From positions 112,501 through 154,200 of the forward strand of contig ADNK01000618.1 of the NCBI GenBank assembly GCA_000320545.1: a DNA stretch of 41,700 bases. Reading direction: 5' to 3'. Positions within the stretch are counted from its first letter, which is position 1. Every line of letters starts with the position of its first letter. Source of the stretch: Bigelowiella natans CCMP2755 (Eukaryota > Cercozoa > Chlorarachniophyceae). This document shows, one piece after another, positions 1-11,710 of the stretch. The notes below the pieces were generated by a model. It did not search any database. It had not been told where the DNA came from and saw nothing but the letters and a program-made list of their open reading frames with translations. The position numbers and the translations under genes are program-made.

Positions 1-1020
1 TTTATTCTTGAACATATTTGTATGCACTTATTGAAGGTAGATGTGCCGTCACCGGTTCGCGGACCGCTCCTGAAAGCTATGGTAAAAGCTTCTGATGAAA
101 GAGAGAGAATCGTAGCTGAAATTCGCAAGCAGGCGAGATAGAAAGAAAGAGCCAGATCCGACCACCCAGTGCGTCGTATTCCAGAAGTTTTGCTTCACAG
201 CTGCTCGTATAGTCCTGCGACAGTGTCAATGGTTGATGATTTAATTTGTTTGTTCGTGTAATCAAGCTCGTGCATCGAACCAAGACGACCAATGTGAGAC
301 GGATGTAATAAATCAAATTAAATTTGTTCAATGGTCATCCTCATGTAGCTGTGCAATGCAGCGGCTACAGCGCTAATGTACACCTAATAGTGAGCGCATG
401 GCGTGTCAGCCATGCTGACTGGCGTCCTGTGATCGTATCGGTCGCATCACAAGCGCTCGCTTATACAATATGACATCATGGCCCATGGAGTATATGTATC
501 ATGGATCACACATAGATATAGCTAGATAAACTGCTATATACTGCAGCTGTGTATGTCCGCGTGCGTGTGCATGTGTGCGTCTGCTCGCATAGATTTCATA
601 CAATGGCTTATATCGTAGCCTAGCAGCAGTGCCATAATAATATTGGGTTGGGTCTACATGTCTTGCTATTAGATTGTGTATCAGAACTAAGTATTGATCG
701 CATGCACGCCAACCTAACAAGAACTAGCGAACAAGCATCTATAAATACACATGCCGCTGCACGCACGCACTAACATTTCTACAACTTCTCGCCGGTTGCC
801 ACGTTGCCACGCACCGCGCTGCATGCACATTCAGCAGTACGCAGATATGAATTCTTATTCTTGTTATTGTTATTAGACCTCAGAAGCTCAAACTGCTGAT
901 ACTAGCTAGAATGCGACTATTATTGCAATATGTGTGAAGAAAGCATTAAGTAGTACGCTGCAAAATACAGCTGATGATGGTACCAGAGCTTCCATCAATT
1001 ATGTGCAAGCTGCCTCGCTG
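1..1020. other. Intergenic spacer downstream of LSM8 with one copy of the GTGAGACGG repeat
   Basis: No coding exon was recognised. A repeat copy starts at 294 and runs to at least about 374; it is described separately. The rest is rich in short palindromic words (GCATGC, GCTAGC), a texture shared with the other convergent spacers in the window. Confidence 0.6.
294..380 (+). repeat. GTGAGACGG-family interspersed repeat, copy A
   Basis: It starts GTGAGACGGATGTAATAAA, then has a TTAAAT..TTTCAAT-like stretch, GGTCATCCTCATGTAGCTGTG, and a block GCGGCTACAGCGCT at 361-374. The same blocks in the same order occur in the copy ending near 3895 on the other strand. No matching inverted end was found to the right, so this is a partial or solo end. 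Confidence 0.7.
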
Positions 1021-1837
1021 CTAATGAACCACCGGCTTGAGAACCTCTCCCGTGACTTCTGAGTAGTTTATCTCTATATCCTGATCCTCTTCTACTTCGC
1101 CTATGATTGCACTAATGAAGAACACAAGCAAAGTAGTCGGAACATAAGAAACAAATCACTACCCTAATTTTAAGGTTTCTTTGCATAATTATGTGGGAAG
1201 CTTACACGTTGTCGCCCCGGATAATGTACAGCCCCAAGACAACTTGCTCTACTCCAGCGTCTGGAGAGAATACCCTCTCGTGGCAATCCTCAAGAATTAT
1301 GTTGATGCACTGGTCGTAACCTTTCAATACACCCTGTGGGCGTTAAAGATCGAAGGTCATAAGACTAAGAGAGATAGATTTGTGAATAAAATTTCATTAA
1401 TTACCACAATGTTTCTTCCATCGTTCGTGATGACATTCACGATTCCTGTGAGCGAATAGAAGCAAGACGAAAAGTAACTAAGCCCACACGGTCTTTAGTC
1501 TTTCTGGAAGATGATGATCTTCAGAAGCGAAAGTGAGCTAGTATTTAGCAAGCTCTCCCATCTCCCAACCTGTTACTTCCCCTCCGCATCGCTTTTCTCA
1601 AATAATTGAAAGTTCATCCTCAATACGCAAATTTGTAAAGGGTTCTCTCTTTCGAGATGCCTTACAAGAAGTGCGCAGTTTGGGCTTCCTCGCTCACGCA
1701 CACTCACTAACGCCGCAAGATTCTGACAATTTGGGCCAAAGAGTGGCCAACTCACGGAGAGAGACAACATATACAGGGCGTAGTAGAAATGGGCTGTAAC
1801 ACATACGATCGACGTAGGAATCCAGTTCGGACGCCAT
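1021..1837 (-). CDS. LSM8: U6 snRNA-associated Sm-like protein LSm8
   Basis: Four exons on the minus strand: 1807-1837, 1405-1445, 1206-1333 and 1021-1111. They join in phase at GT-AG sites (first donor GTATGT) to give 96 residues, the length of human LSM8. Sm motif 1 reads VNVITNDGRNIVGVLKGYDQ and Sm motif 2 contains VVLGLYIIRGDNV; the protein ends LKPVVH, close to the usual LSm8 tail. LSm8 is the subunit that distinguishes the nuclear LSm2-8 ring, which binds the 3' oligo(U) of U6 snRNA and supports U4/U6 assembly in splicing. The start is MASELDSYVD at 1837; the frame is open further upstream, but family length argues for this ATG. It is divergently arranged with the centrin-like gene. Confidence 0.93.
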
Positions 1838-2382
1838 TGGTTCCGCCGGAGGTGGGGTCGGTTGTTCTGAAGCAGAAAACTGTGCGGGTGTGTCTGAGTT
1901 GCGGATACGTATCCTCTCGGTCAGATCCTCGGTAAATTTTGGTCTAAATTTAGAATAATTATACATAGATATTATCCGGAGTTAGAACGTATCATTGTAC
2001 GACAACGCGACTCTGCATTGACTGATCTGGCGGGCGCAAGTTTTTATCCATTTTGGACAATTTTTATTAGTGAAAATACCCTGGGAGGGGCACTTTATAT
2101 CAAGCTGGGCAACTTGGAGGGAAAATCTTATCAATGAAGGGAAAATAGAAGAATTATTCCCTGCGACATGAATATAGGTATGTCGCTCATTTATCTCCCC
2201 AGCATCTGCATCAATGCCTCAGAAACGGTAGTGATGGTTGTTATGGGCCTGGCCCCAACACGTACTGATGAGAGGAGAGGCAAGGGGGAAAATAGTTTGA
2301 TCACATATTTGGTCACATTCTTTCTACATGAGCCCTGATCCAAGATTTTGTAGCGTATCTGAAGGTTTACTTTTACTTTCAG
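1838..2382. other. Divergent spacer between LSM8 and the centrin-like gene
   Basis: It must contain both promoters and the unresolved first coding exon(s) of the centrin-like gene. Candidate ATGs (for example near 2169 and 2214) do not join in phase to the exon at 2383, so no first exon is assigned. No other gene was seen. Confidence 0.5.
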
Positions 2383-3312
2383 GAAGCGGAAGATCTGAAG
2401 AAAGTCAGGCAACCTCCCGGCTTTGAGCTCAGCGAGCAAGAACAGAATGAGATTAAAGAGGCCTTTGATCTTTTTGACATAAAGGGAGAAGGTGCGCTCT
2501 CTAATTAAGGCTTAACTTCCGAAAAATCCGATGAGTAGTCGTGTTGAAGATTCATCGGTTTTGCAGGCAAAATCTCAGCAAAGGATACAGAAGTTGCTCT
2601 TAGAGCTCTTGGGACGGAGCCAAGTATTCGTGATAACAACCAAAATACAACGCAGTAACAACACTGATTCGATGTTTAATCTAATAGATACAGAGGATGT
2701 TCGAGGTATTTTCGCAGCGATTGGCAAGGACGCTGGCGATAGTGTCAACCTAGAGGAATTCAAGAAAATCATGAGTATCAAAATGGTGCGTGCGAATGAA
2801 GTTCCATGTCTCTTGAATACTCTCACATACTTCTTTGCTTTTCCCTATCTAAACACACGTATGTACTTACACTAATGTTACTAACCCTACTGTTAATTCC
2901 AGAATCAATCGCTGGGTGGGTCGGAGGTGGATAGGGCGTTTGTAATGCTGAAGGGTGCCTCTCGTGACGTTATTAGCTTCGAAGATCTTAGAAGGTTGGC
3001 TAGAACTTCTGTGTGCGGAAGGAATACGTAAATATTAATCAGTGGAAATTATCTTTGTTTAGGATATCAAAGGAAATAGGGGAAGATTTAGGTGATGAAG
3101 AACTCAAGCAAATGATGGAAGCTGCGGGAGCAAACGCAAATGGCGATGCAATAGATCTGAAAAAGTAAGTTGTCGATGTGCTAGATTATAGCCCATATCT
3201 TTCATTACATCTCCTTACACCCGATTCGAATTCTTGCATCCTTGTCATTTATACTTTGGTGTCATCAATGCGGTCTCGTAGGTTCACTGCTGTACTAAAT
3301 TCGTCTCAATGA
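2383..3312 (+). CDS. Centrin-like EF-hand protein with degenerate calcium loops (5' end missing)
   Basis: Exons are 2383-2491, 2567-2623, 2688-2785, 2903-2994, 3063-3164 and 3282-3312, all joining in phase and ending at TGA. The first visible exon matches the centrin entry into EF-hand 1 (FELSEQEQNEIKEAFDLFD), followed by ALRALGTEP and later LGDEELKQMMEAA, in the order expected for the four EF-hands of centrin/caltractin. Centrins build contractile fibres at basal bodies and centrosomes. The calcium loops are poor. EF1 reads DIKGEGKISAKD, with Asp where the last position is normally Glu. EF2 begins with Gly. EF3 and EF4 lack most acidic ligands. The N-terminal exon was not found. Family assignment is good; a non-calcium-binding centrin paralogue is an inference. 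Confidence 0.75.
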
Positions 3313-4551
3313 TGTAGAGCTTCTTGAAGGACTCTCAAAGAATATAACTCACCCTTTCCATGTGGACAAAATCAATATGAAGTTGTGATAACGAAGTAGT
3401 ATCACCTGTACAAAATGCGGCGGCGTCATGACTTTGCAAGCGTTTTCGATTCTATGCATGTGCTTATTGCAGCATGTAGCAGCAGGAATCGTCTCACGCT
3501 TATTGCGATGTGCAGTGTTGCGTGTGTGCGATGCTTATATGCTTTGTCAATTGACTATATGCAACGCCCCACTAGTCAATATGAGGCAAACACACATATC
3601 GTACATGTATGCATGCGACAGCAGCTGTGTGTGAGACGGATGTAATGAATTGATTAAATCTTTTCAATACTAGCTTGTGTTGTGTCTATTTGTCTCTGAA
3701 ATTATGAGTAATATATATGACGCACACCCCACAAGGCACAGCGTGTTCAACTGCTTGTATCGTTGTTATATAAGTGTATTATAGTATGTGTGCATCACAT
3801 ACGATACGTAAGCGCTGTAGCCGCTCGTTCGCACAACTACATTAGGATGACCATTGAAAAGATTTGGTGACACTTCATTACATCCGTCTCGCAACATACG
3901 CACGTGGCCACGTTCTAGCGTTACTGTACAGTATATTTAGGCTAGAGCTAGCGCAGCAATACGCACTAATGTGTGGCGCATGATACACATGCTTCTAGAT
4001 ATGCACAGCTGTTGTGTCTGTTGTCAGCGCTCTAATAATAGCAAGCAGTGCAAAGATGAGTACATGTCAGTAATAAACGCGAAGGCCGTATATGCTATTT
4101 GTGCGACTCTGTATGTGTATTTACATTTGTCATAGCCGTGTGAATGACGGCGAATGCATTACATATTACGACGTTTAAATTATGGCCTAAGTAGACATGA
4201 AGTACTCAACCTACGAGCAGGCCAATTCAATCATTATTCGCCTGCTAGAACATGCTTAGATGGTTAATCCATAAGGCCCTCTTTTGCCATTGTTATTCGT
4301 AAGATATCATAATCGATCTACTCGGACGCTTTGAAGCACATATCGATATAGTACACCATTACCCTTGTCTTCCATTACATCTAATCTCTGGAAAAGTGCT
4401 TTTATCGCTCTGCATCAATATCTACCTTTAATGATTCGCTATCATCCGAGGAGTGGCTTTATCAATCCGATGTGCTGTATCCTTTCTCTCCATGCCCCTC
4501 CTATGTTACTGCTACAACTACATCCTATTCTCTCGCCACAGCTTTCTTCTC
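3313..4551. other. Convergent spacer between the centrin-like and FAM86 genes
   Basis: No exon was recognised. It holds a complete-looking small element with terminal inverted repeats (3631-3895, listed separately) and otherwise palindrome-rich sequence. Confidence 0.6.
3631..3895. mobile_element. Small element with terminal inverted repeats (MITE-like), GTGAGACGG family copies B/C
   Basis: The left end at 3631 reads GTGAGACGGATGTAATGAA and continues to AAATCTTTTCAAT. The right end, read on the minus strand from about 3893, starts GCGAGACGGATGTAATGAA and also reaches AAATCTTTTCAATGG. The two ends form imperfect inverted repeats of about 40 bp around a core of about 180 bp. Inside the right end the block GCGGCTACAGCGCT is shared with copy A, and GTGTCTATTTGTCTCT near the left end is shared with the copy near 29400. 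No coding capacity was seen and no clear target-site duplication. A non-autonomous DNA transposon is the simplest reading. Confidence 0.65.
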
Positions 4552-5790
4552 CTAATCGCAACTGCTACCTTGCCTCGTCCTCGTCTTTCTCTCCCTCTTT
4601 GCGGATATTTTGATCAATCTGGCCTCCCCACTCATGCCCTTTGCAAGGTCCTGGTGGCAGAAGAAACGCCTAGTGGGGAGGGGCAGGTCCTCGATCCTAT
4701 AATCCCCACGGCTGCTATCACCGGCACCGAGGAGGCGTTCTCTGAGGAGTGTCTGAAAAAGGCTGTACGTTTCAAGGTTCCTGAGCATGTTGACGAGGTA
4801 AATGGCCTCAACTCTCGCCTTTTTGATACATGTTTCCAGCACGTTGATAAGTCCAGGAATGATGTCCGGTGAGTACACAAGATCAGAACCGATTACGACG
4901 TCGGGAGGATACACGCAGACCTCCTCTTCCTCATAGCTACACCAGTCTAGCTTCGACACCGTCAGCCCTGACTCAGCGTCAAAGCACTCAGCGCCGCCGC
5001 TCTTATCTCTCACACGCTCCGCGTTGATTTTCAGGTTGGCTTTGAGTGTTGCCAGTCCCTTCTCGTCGAAGTCAGTAGCCTCCACTCGCCGCGGCCCCAG
5101 GCTCATCAAAACCGATGATGCGAACCTTTGATGATTGATTTGACATAATCGGCACAATGATTGATGATGATGATGATGATGATGATTATGAGGAAAGAGG
5201 TTCTTGTAAGACCGACATATCGTCATGCAAAACGAAGGGGGAGAATGATGACGACGACGATGATGATGATGATGTATTGTACCCGGTGCCTGAGCCGAGC
5301 TCCATGACAGCCTTCCCTTTGAACAATTTAGGATTCTCGAGCATAAATTCTACCAGTGTCAGCGCCGCCGGCCAAAGATACGTCGATATGCTTGAGAACG
5401 ATGATGCTGCATATGACATATTATGTATTATATAAATAATCCTCACATCGTTAACTCTGTTACACAAAAATCATCAGTGAAATCGCAGCAGTCTCAATCG
5501 AGACTGGGTTTATATTTGGAAATATCTCTCTTTGGAATTTTGCCATTCTTTTCTTGTTTCTCTTCTTCTTCTTCTTCTTCTTCTTCTTCTTCTTCCTCTG
5601 GTTCCGCGTGCTGTTGGTCCTCAACCTGATGCAAGAGTCACTGTTGTCCACGTTTTCTTCGATGTTTTGCCTTCGAAGCTGCCAACCTCAAAGTCATAGG
5701 AACGAAAGTGCTTTTCCTCCGCGGCACCTATATAAAATACGACCATAACGATGTGTGAAAGTATAAACGCATGCATATGAAAATATCTAA

Positions 5791-5832
<42 letters not shown>

Positions 5833-5965
5833 AATGAGATGGTTGTATTTCTCACCCATACGTGAAATATATCACTCACATCTATCTGTGCTTACCCCCC
5901 CTCTCTCTTCTCTTATGTCATTGAATTTGGGGAAAAGGAGGGCGAAAGAGGGGGAGAGAGAGGGG

Positions 5966-6007
<42 letters not shown>

Positions 6008-6426
6008 AGAGTACGTTACCTCCATTCTTTTTGAGGCAAAGATCGGCCTGATATTGGATGATGGCTTCGTAGGGCTCACAGTTGAGATCCTCGACAAGGG
6101 TGACAAGGGCATTAACCAATTCCTTACGATATGGTAGCGAGGGTGGGTACTTCTGCACTATCGTATCAGAGAGAACCTAATCATTCAATGATGAAAGGAG
6201 GTCAATAAAGAGGGGTAGTAGTAGTAGTAGTAGTAGTAGTTGTTGTTTTATATATACTAACGCCAGATAAGCATTGTCCATCCTACCTCATTGCATCATC
6301 ACCACATCACCACAATCCAGCAAAACAGCAGCACTACAATCATCATCATCGTCATCATCATCATCATCATCATTATAGTTATACCCGCTCGTATAGCATA
6401 CGCTGGAAGGAGAGGTGCCAATACAT
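4552..6426 (-). CDS. EEF2KMT: FAM86/EEF2KMT-type protein-lysine methyltransferase
   Basis: Minus-strand exons: 6385-6426 (provisional first exon), 6020-6176, 5626-5727, 5283-5406 and 4552-5125. All phases agree and give 332 residues, close to the roughly 330 of human FAM86A. The N-terminal FAM86 block KYPPSLPYRKELVNAL is followed by TYLWPAALTLVEF, the SAM-binding motif I ELGSGTG (about residues 136-142) and the motif DVVIGSDLVYSPD (about 217-229). In yeast and human this family trimethylates a lysine of elongation factor 2. The intron after ELGSGTG contains (ATC)n and another contains (TTC)n. The first exon, starting MYWHLSFQRMLYER, is the weakest part: the same frame is open upstream to 6666, so the gene might extend or be joined to its neighbour. 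Confidence 0.82.
5797..6004. repeat. TA and GA microsatellites in an intron of the FAM86 gene
   Basis: A (TA)n run covers about 5797-5829 and a (GA)n run about 5969-6004. Both lie in the intron 5728-6019. A (TAG)n run follows at about 6214-6240 in the next intron upstream. Confidence 0.9.
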
Positions 6427-6735
6427 TCTGCTTATTCTGCTCACATGAGCTGCTGCAGAGATCATTTCTTCATTGTCTTCTTTCCCATTTTCATTTTTTA
6501 CAAATTCACATGTTTGCTTGTGCTCCTTCCCCTCCTTCTCCTCCTCCTTCAAGTGTGCATTTTCTCTCTCCTCTAACACCGATAAACCACTACTCTCCGA
6601 GGGAGAGGAAAGAGATCTTCCCACAACCAACTCCTGATGGTTAATAAGGAGATCAAATACGTGCACCTACACTCACATCGCAGCAGCTACTGGTGTTACT
6701 GCTGCTGCGGCTGCTGCTACTGATGATGATGATAC

Positions 6736-7553
6736 CTGCATGAGCGCCTTCACGGGTCTCATTTGACGATAGCTATGTAGGGCATTTCGGCAGATCTCTC
6801 GCCGCTTGTTGTGGATAGCGCGCCAAACATCGAGGAACTGTTTGATCCGGGATTTCGTGGCCATGTCGCTAATGCTAGAGGATGAAGCGGTGGAGGCTAG
6901 GTGTGTAGGGGATGACGGAGAAGAGGAGGGCTCATCTTCATTGCTGCTGTCATTGTGCATGAATACGTGCACCACGAGAAATGCCAGCAAGTCAGGGACA
7001 TCTGGAAGCTCCTGGAGAAGAAGTAGGAAGGTGAGAGGAGGAGGAGAACAAAGAAGAATAGGAATTGAGACATCGTCGTGTTCTAATTTCACTGCCTTTG
7101 GTTTAACTCCTTTTTTAATCATTTGAATCATCACCTCTGCTCCACCAACATCCGGGAGAATATGGTAGTAGTCCCGCAGAATGGATACCTGTGGTATAGA
7201 GGAGCTTGGTATACAAACTTATCATTCTCTTCTCTTAAAAACACAGGTACTAACTGCATCCTAGCTCTCTGATGGAAAAATTGGAATTTAACTTCAAGTT
7301 TGTTGCTATTTCTGCTAATCACTTCAATCGTTCCTTCTACTTCCCTACGATATTACATCACGACGTACCAGGAGAGAGTGGGAGGTATACGTATCCAAAG
7401 TGGGATCCACAGATCGCATGCCATTCTCCACCGCTTTAAGGTGTGCTTTCACCTCAGAAGAGGTGGCTACTTGTTGAGAAGGAAGCGAGGCGACCTCGAC
7501 GGTGGCCTTGGACACCGTGCGAGAACCCGATTTCACGACCAGCGACACTTTGT
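6736..7553 (-). CDS. Unidentified spliced gene, three internal exons supported
   Basis: Exons 7369-7553, 7135-7188 and 6736-7011 join in phase at good GT-AG sites. The peptide includes SGSRTVSKATVEVASLPSQQ, LRDYYHILPDVGGAE, LPDVPDLLAFLVVHVFMHN, a Ser-rich linker, and a basic helical segment DVWRAIHNKRREICRNAL. I do not recognise the family. A further upstream exon may lie at 7664-7813, with a start near 8106 (MPLRQQILGKIEAERNGNVD), but its phase does not connect cleanly. Downstream, the frame open at 6388-6666 (VHVFDLLINHQELVVG) joins in phase, and could be the last exon or a bridge into the FAM86 gene. The probable start is about 170 bp from the divergent GH3 gene. Confidence 0.5.
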
Positions 7554-8279
7554 CTAAACAAATTGGGAGGAAACAAGAAGGATAGAATGATACACATAAC
7601 TATGGAGATTATGGAGATGATAGATGCAGTAAACAGTCATCATGAACACGCGGCATTACGCACGTGGTCGTCCGTTGTTGGATCCTCTCGGGACAGCGGA
7701 AGCAGCTTGGTGTGGCTCATTGTCGGCATTGTCGCCACCACAATTAGAGGGAGTATACAGAAGCTCATAGGGTCCGTCACGTTGCTTCGTCTCCCTCCGC
7801 GGGTCGATCCCTTCTAAAACGCCGTCCATCTATCAGCGCCGTGGAGAGCGCATAGACCCCATCTTTACAAAAACAAATGATTGGAAGTCAGAGAAACGCA
7901 TCTGAGAACAGACGCCCAGGACTGGCATAACAGCAGCGATTGAAGACCGAGAGTTGTTTTGGAATCGGAAGCCCCCTTCCCTGGAAACCCAGTGTGTTGC
8001 AGAGATAAGTTGAACCCCCCCCCGCGAAACTATCGGAGCAAACCTTGTCCACGTTGCCGTTCCGTTCTGCTTCGATTTTCCCCAGAATCTGTTGTCGCAG
8101 AGGCATTTTGGCATCAGAGAAGGAAAATCAATATTATGTCGACATTGTGACACTATGAGCGGGTTTTATGAACTGCGTCATGGATATCGAGGTACTTTTA
8201 ACGGAAATTGCCGTCTCTACCCTACCCTTCGCATTCCTACCCCATCTCTGAATCTTCTCAAGTGCCAGGCTTTCTGCGC

Positions 8280-10931
8280 ATGATGCTGGCTGTAACGAAG
8301 CTGTTCGGGCTGCTGCTTCTGGTCCACTCCGATGGGAAGCTTCCATCGATCCCTCGAGCTTGTCTCCCTCCGCACGACAAATATAAGTTTTGTGACACGA
8401 GTTTGAGTATCGAGGACCGGGTTGGAGATCTGATCTCAAAGCTAACTCTTGAGGAGAAACCTTATCTCCTTACCGCCAGGGAGTCACCAAAGGGGAACAT
8501 TTCGAGATTAGGTACGAATTGTCGTATTATCACGCGTACCAACTATACTGATGATTTTCAATTTTACAACAACATTCAGGCATTCCTGAATATGATTGGG
8601 GCGGAAATTGCATCCACGGTGTCCAATCTAATTGTGCAAAGGACGGGAGGTTAGTCATCGTTTTTACTTCTTTCCGCAGCCTTTGAATGTCTGTGGTTGG
8701 CATTACATTGCAGTATAACGCCTCGAAAAGCACAAAAAACCTGCATATGATCCATTTTCTTCTCTCACCATCATTACTCATTCAGATGTCCAACGTCGTT
8801 CCCAAATCCTAACGCATTGGGAGCTACTTTCAACCGCACAGTTTGGAGGACGATGGGATCTGTGATTGGGCGCGAGCTTCGATCCCTCTGGCTGCAAGGC
8901 GTGGGGGAAGCTCACGAATCTAACTTGCCGCACATTGGGCTAGACTGTTGGTCACCCAACATTGGTGTCGTGAGGGATCCACGATGGGGGCGAAACCTTG
9001 AAACGCCGAGTGAAGATCCCCTTGTTTGTGGCTACTTCGGGTCCGAATACTCGCTAGGACTCCAAAACGGGGAGGACGATCGATTCCTTCAGGCCGTTAC
9101 GACGCTCAAGCACTTTACCGCAAATTCACTTGAGGGCCCTTGGAACCAGGATGGGAGCTATGGCGGTAATATGACCCGCCACACCGTAGACCCTTCGATC
9201 TCGATGTACGATCTGCACTCCACCTACCTACCAGCATTTAAGCGCGCCGTCGAGGAAGGAGAGGCAAAGGGCGTCATGTGCAGCTACAACGCGATCAATG
9301 GTGTGCCTAGCTGCGCCAACAATCTACTATTGCAAGATATCCTAAGAGATACCTGGGGCTTCGACGGTTACGTGACTTCTGACTCTGGCGCGGTGGCGGA
9401 CATCCTTGAGACCCATGGCTATGAGGGCGACTGGAACCACACCGTCGCCGCTGCGATCGTGGCGGGCTGCGATGTGGAGAGCGCAAGCTGGCCCAAGGAC
9501 CACCCGTGGGCGACAGGAAGCCCTTACATCGACTACATCCCGGACACTGTGAGAACGGGTATGCTATCAGAGCGAGCCCTCGACGCTGCCGTCGCAAACT
9601 CACTTAGTATCCGTATGAGGCTAGGGCTGTTCGACCCGATCGAGGACCAGCCATATTGGCACGTGGGACCGGAGGAAGTACGCTCTGACGCTAATGTGAA
9701 GGCTGCCATAGATGCAACGGTGCAGGGCCTTGTTCTCCTGTCAAATGAGGCAAAGGAAGAGAACGAGGAGGAGCGCGGAGGGCAGAAAGCCACCACAGAA
9801 GCAGAAGCAGCTGCTACTCTTCCCATCCCTCCAGGCTCCAGTATCGCAGTTGTGGGCCCGCATGCCAACGCACGGGCCGTGCTGCTGGGAAACTATCTAG
9901 GCCAAGTCTGTTCTGATTATTACAACAGTAAATCGTGTGTGGAGACCGCCTTCGAGGCTATCTCGGCCCGTAATTCCAAGGGAGGTGGGAAGACCTTCAA
10001 CGCCACTGGCTGCGACGTCAACTCCACGAGTACTGAGGGCTTTGAGGCAGCGCTAGAGGCAGCTGGGAAGGCTGAATACGTTGTTTTCATTGGGGGGCTC
10101 GACCTCGATATTGAACGAGAGGGCAGGGATCGCCCTGAAATATTTTTGCCGGGTCAACAACCAAACCTTCTCGGCAAATTGCTGTCTCTCCCCCATCGCC
10201 CTAAGGTGGTCCTTGTGCTAATCCACGGTGGGGTTGTGACTCTGGAAAGCTCCTTGCTAGACCGTATTCCGGCCGTCATCAGCGCAGGATATCCCGGCTT
10301 CTACGGGGCTTCGGCGATTGCAAAAGCACTCATAGACGTGTCAGAAACGGACCTGGCGGTGAATCGATGGGGAAGGACTCCTGTCACATGGTACTCTCAT
10401 GAAGGATGGGCATCTGCGGCATTTGATATGCTATCCTTCGATATGGCAGCAAGTCCTGGCCGCACGCACCGCTATTACACCGGTACCCCAGCCTATGACT
10501 TCGGTCACGGGCTCTCATACGCAACCTTCAAGCTCGCGGGGAAAGCGGGGGAGGAGGAGAAGGTCAATGGAGGAAAGTCAGTTGTGAAAATCCTCGTTGA
10601 TGCTGCCAATGAGGACTCCCGGAGGGAAGGTGATGTGGTCCTGCTTGCGTTCGTAAAGGGGAAGAACGGTACTATTCCAGCGTCGGAACCAGCAGCGAAT
10701 GTGAGACAGACACTCTTCGGATTTCAAAGGATTGGGCCACTGTCACCGGGAGCAGCTCAAACGGCTACGTTCACTCTAGATCTCGAGAATTTAGCCCAAT
10801 TCGACAAGAACGGCAAGCCTACCGTCTTTGACGGTGCTTACCAGATTGTTGTGCGGGACGGTAATGAGGGTCAAGTTGTGATCGATAACGTACACTGCTC
10901 ACTCGAAAAAGGTTGCTCCCTGACACAATAG
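8280..10931 (+). CDS. Secreted glycoside hydrolase family 3 enzyme (beta-xylosidase-like)
   Basis: Exons 8280-8511, 8580-8649 and 8786-10931 give 815 residues. The start MMLAVTKLFGLLLLVHSDG looks like a signal peptide, so export is likely. N-terminal GH3 features include WGGNCIHGVQSNC, NIGVVRDPRWGRNLETPSED and TLKHFTAN. The nucleophile segment is GFDGYVTSDSGAVAD (the TSD Asp, near residue 298). The second domain shows VVGPHANARAVLLGNY and EREGRDRPEIFLPGQQ, followed by a fibronectin-III-like C-terminal domain after FGHGLSY. The pattern is that of plant/fungal beta-D-xylosidase or alpha-L-arabinofuranosidase members rather than beta-glucosidases; the exact sugar cannot be read from sequence. 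The two introns lie near the 5' end and the rest is one long exon. GC content is higher than in the surrounding spacers. Confidence 0.9.
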
Positions 10932-11710
10932 TAAGCCGTCTCGAATGCATTAATCACTTGGAGCAAAGTTGAGCTACTACGTCTGAAGCAGAATTTTGCG
11001 GATCCCATGGATACATGATCTCGTACCTATTAGTTCAGTCATTTGTTGTAGCAGCAGTACCCATGGTGACTGTCAGGTGATATTTTGATGTGAATAAGCT
11101 GGTCTAACTTACCAAATTGCTTGCCGATGTCACCGACGAGATTTCATGCAATGCATGCTGCACTATCGCGCTTCTGGCGTGATAGGCCATACGCCGATGC
11201 AGCAAAGCGATGGGCGGCTACAGTATGCTGCTGATTTAGCTATAAAAATAGATATCGAGAAGTAAAAATTGTCGCCATTGCTATGCGTACTAGTAGTATA
11301 GCACTACACATGCAGTACATCCATCATAGTAAATGTGTTATAGAAATGGCGACTATGCATAATAGCCTGGTCATCACCGAACGACAATGCGTATCGGCTG
11401 TGCATGATGGGTTTTATTTATTCGTCTCGCGAAGATTGGGTGCTTTTTCTCCTCTAGTCCTCGTTGATGTACGTGCCATGCCATGCATGCACATTGCGAT
11501 GCTGTGATCCAGTGCACACTGCACGCTGTTCTAGTATTGCTAGATTATTGTGTACGCATGACGACGCTGATCGGTAGACGTAAAGTCGTCCGTATTAGTT
11601 TTGACTTTTGTATAATACTTGAGTGCATACACACAAGTTGGCTACAGCTACTGTATGTGACAACAGCGGTTCCCATCGCATTGATTTACATTTATTACTA
11701 ATTATTGATT
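10932..11710. other. Convergent spacer between the GH3 and WBP4-like genes
   Basis: No exon was recognised. The texture is palindrome-rich; an imperfect inverted pair around GTCGCCATTGCTATGC (near 11270) and GGCGACTATGCATA (near 11347) suggests a hairpin. No clear GTGAGACGG terminus was found here. Confidence 0.5.

Noticed and set aside
5157-5435. Poly-Asp open frame on the plus strand
   Set aside because: It is the antisense of an intron triplet repeat and the flanking exons of the FAM86 gene.
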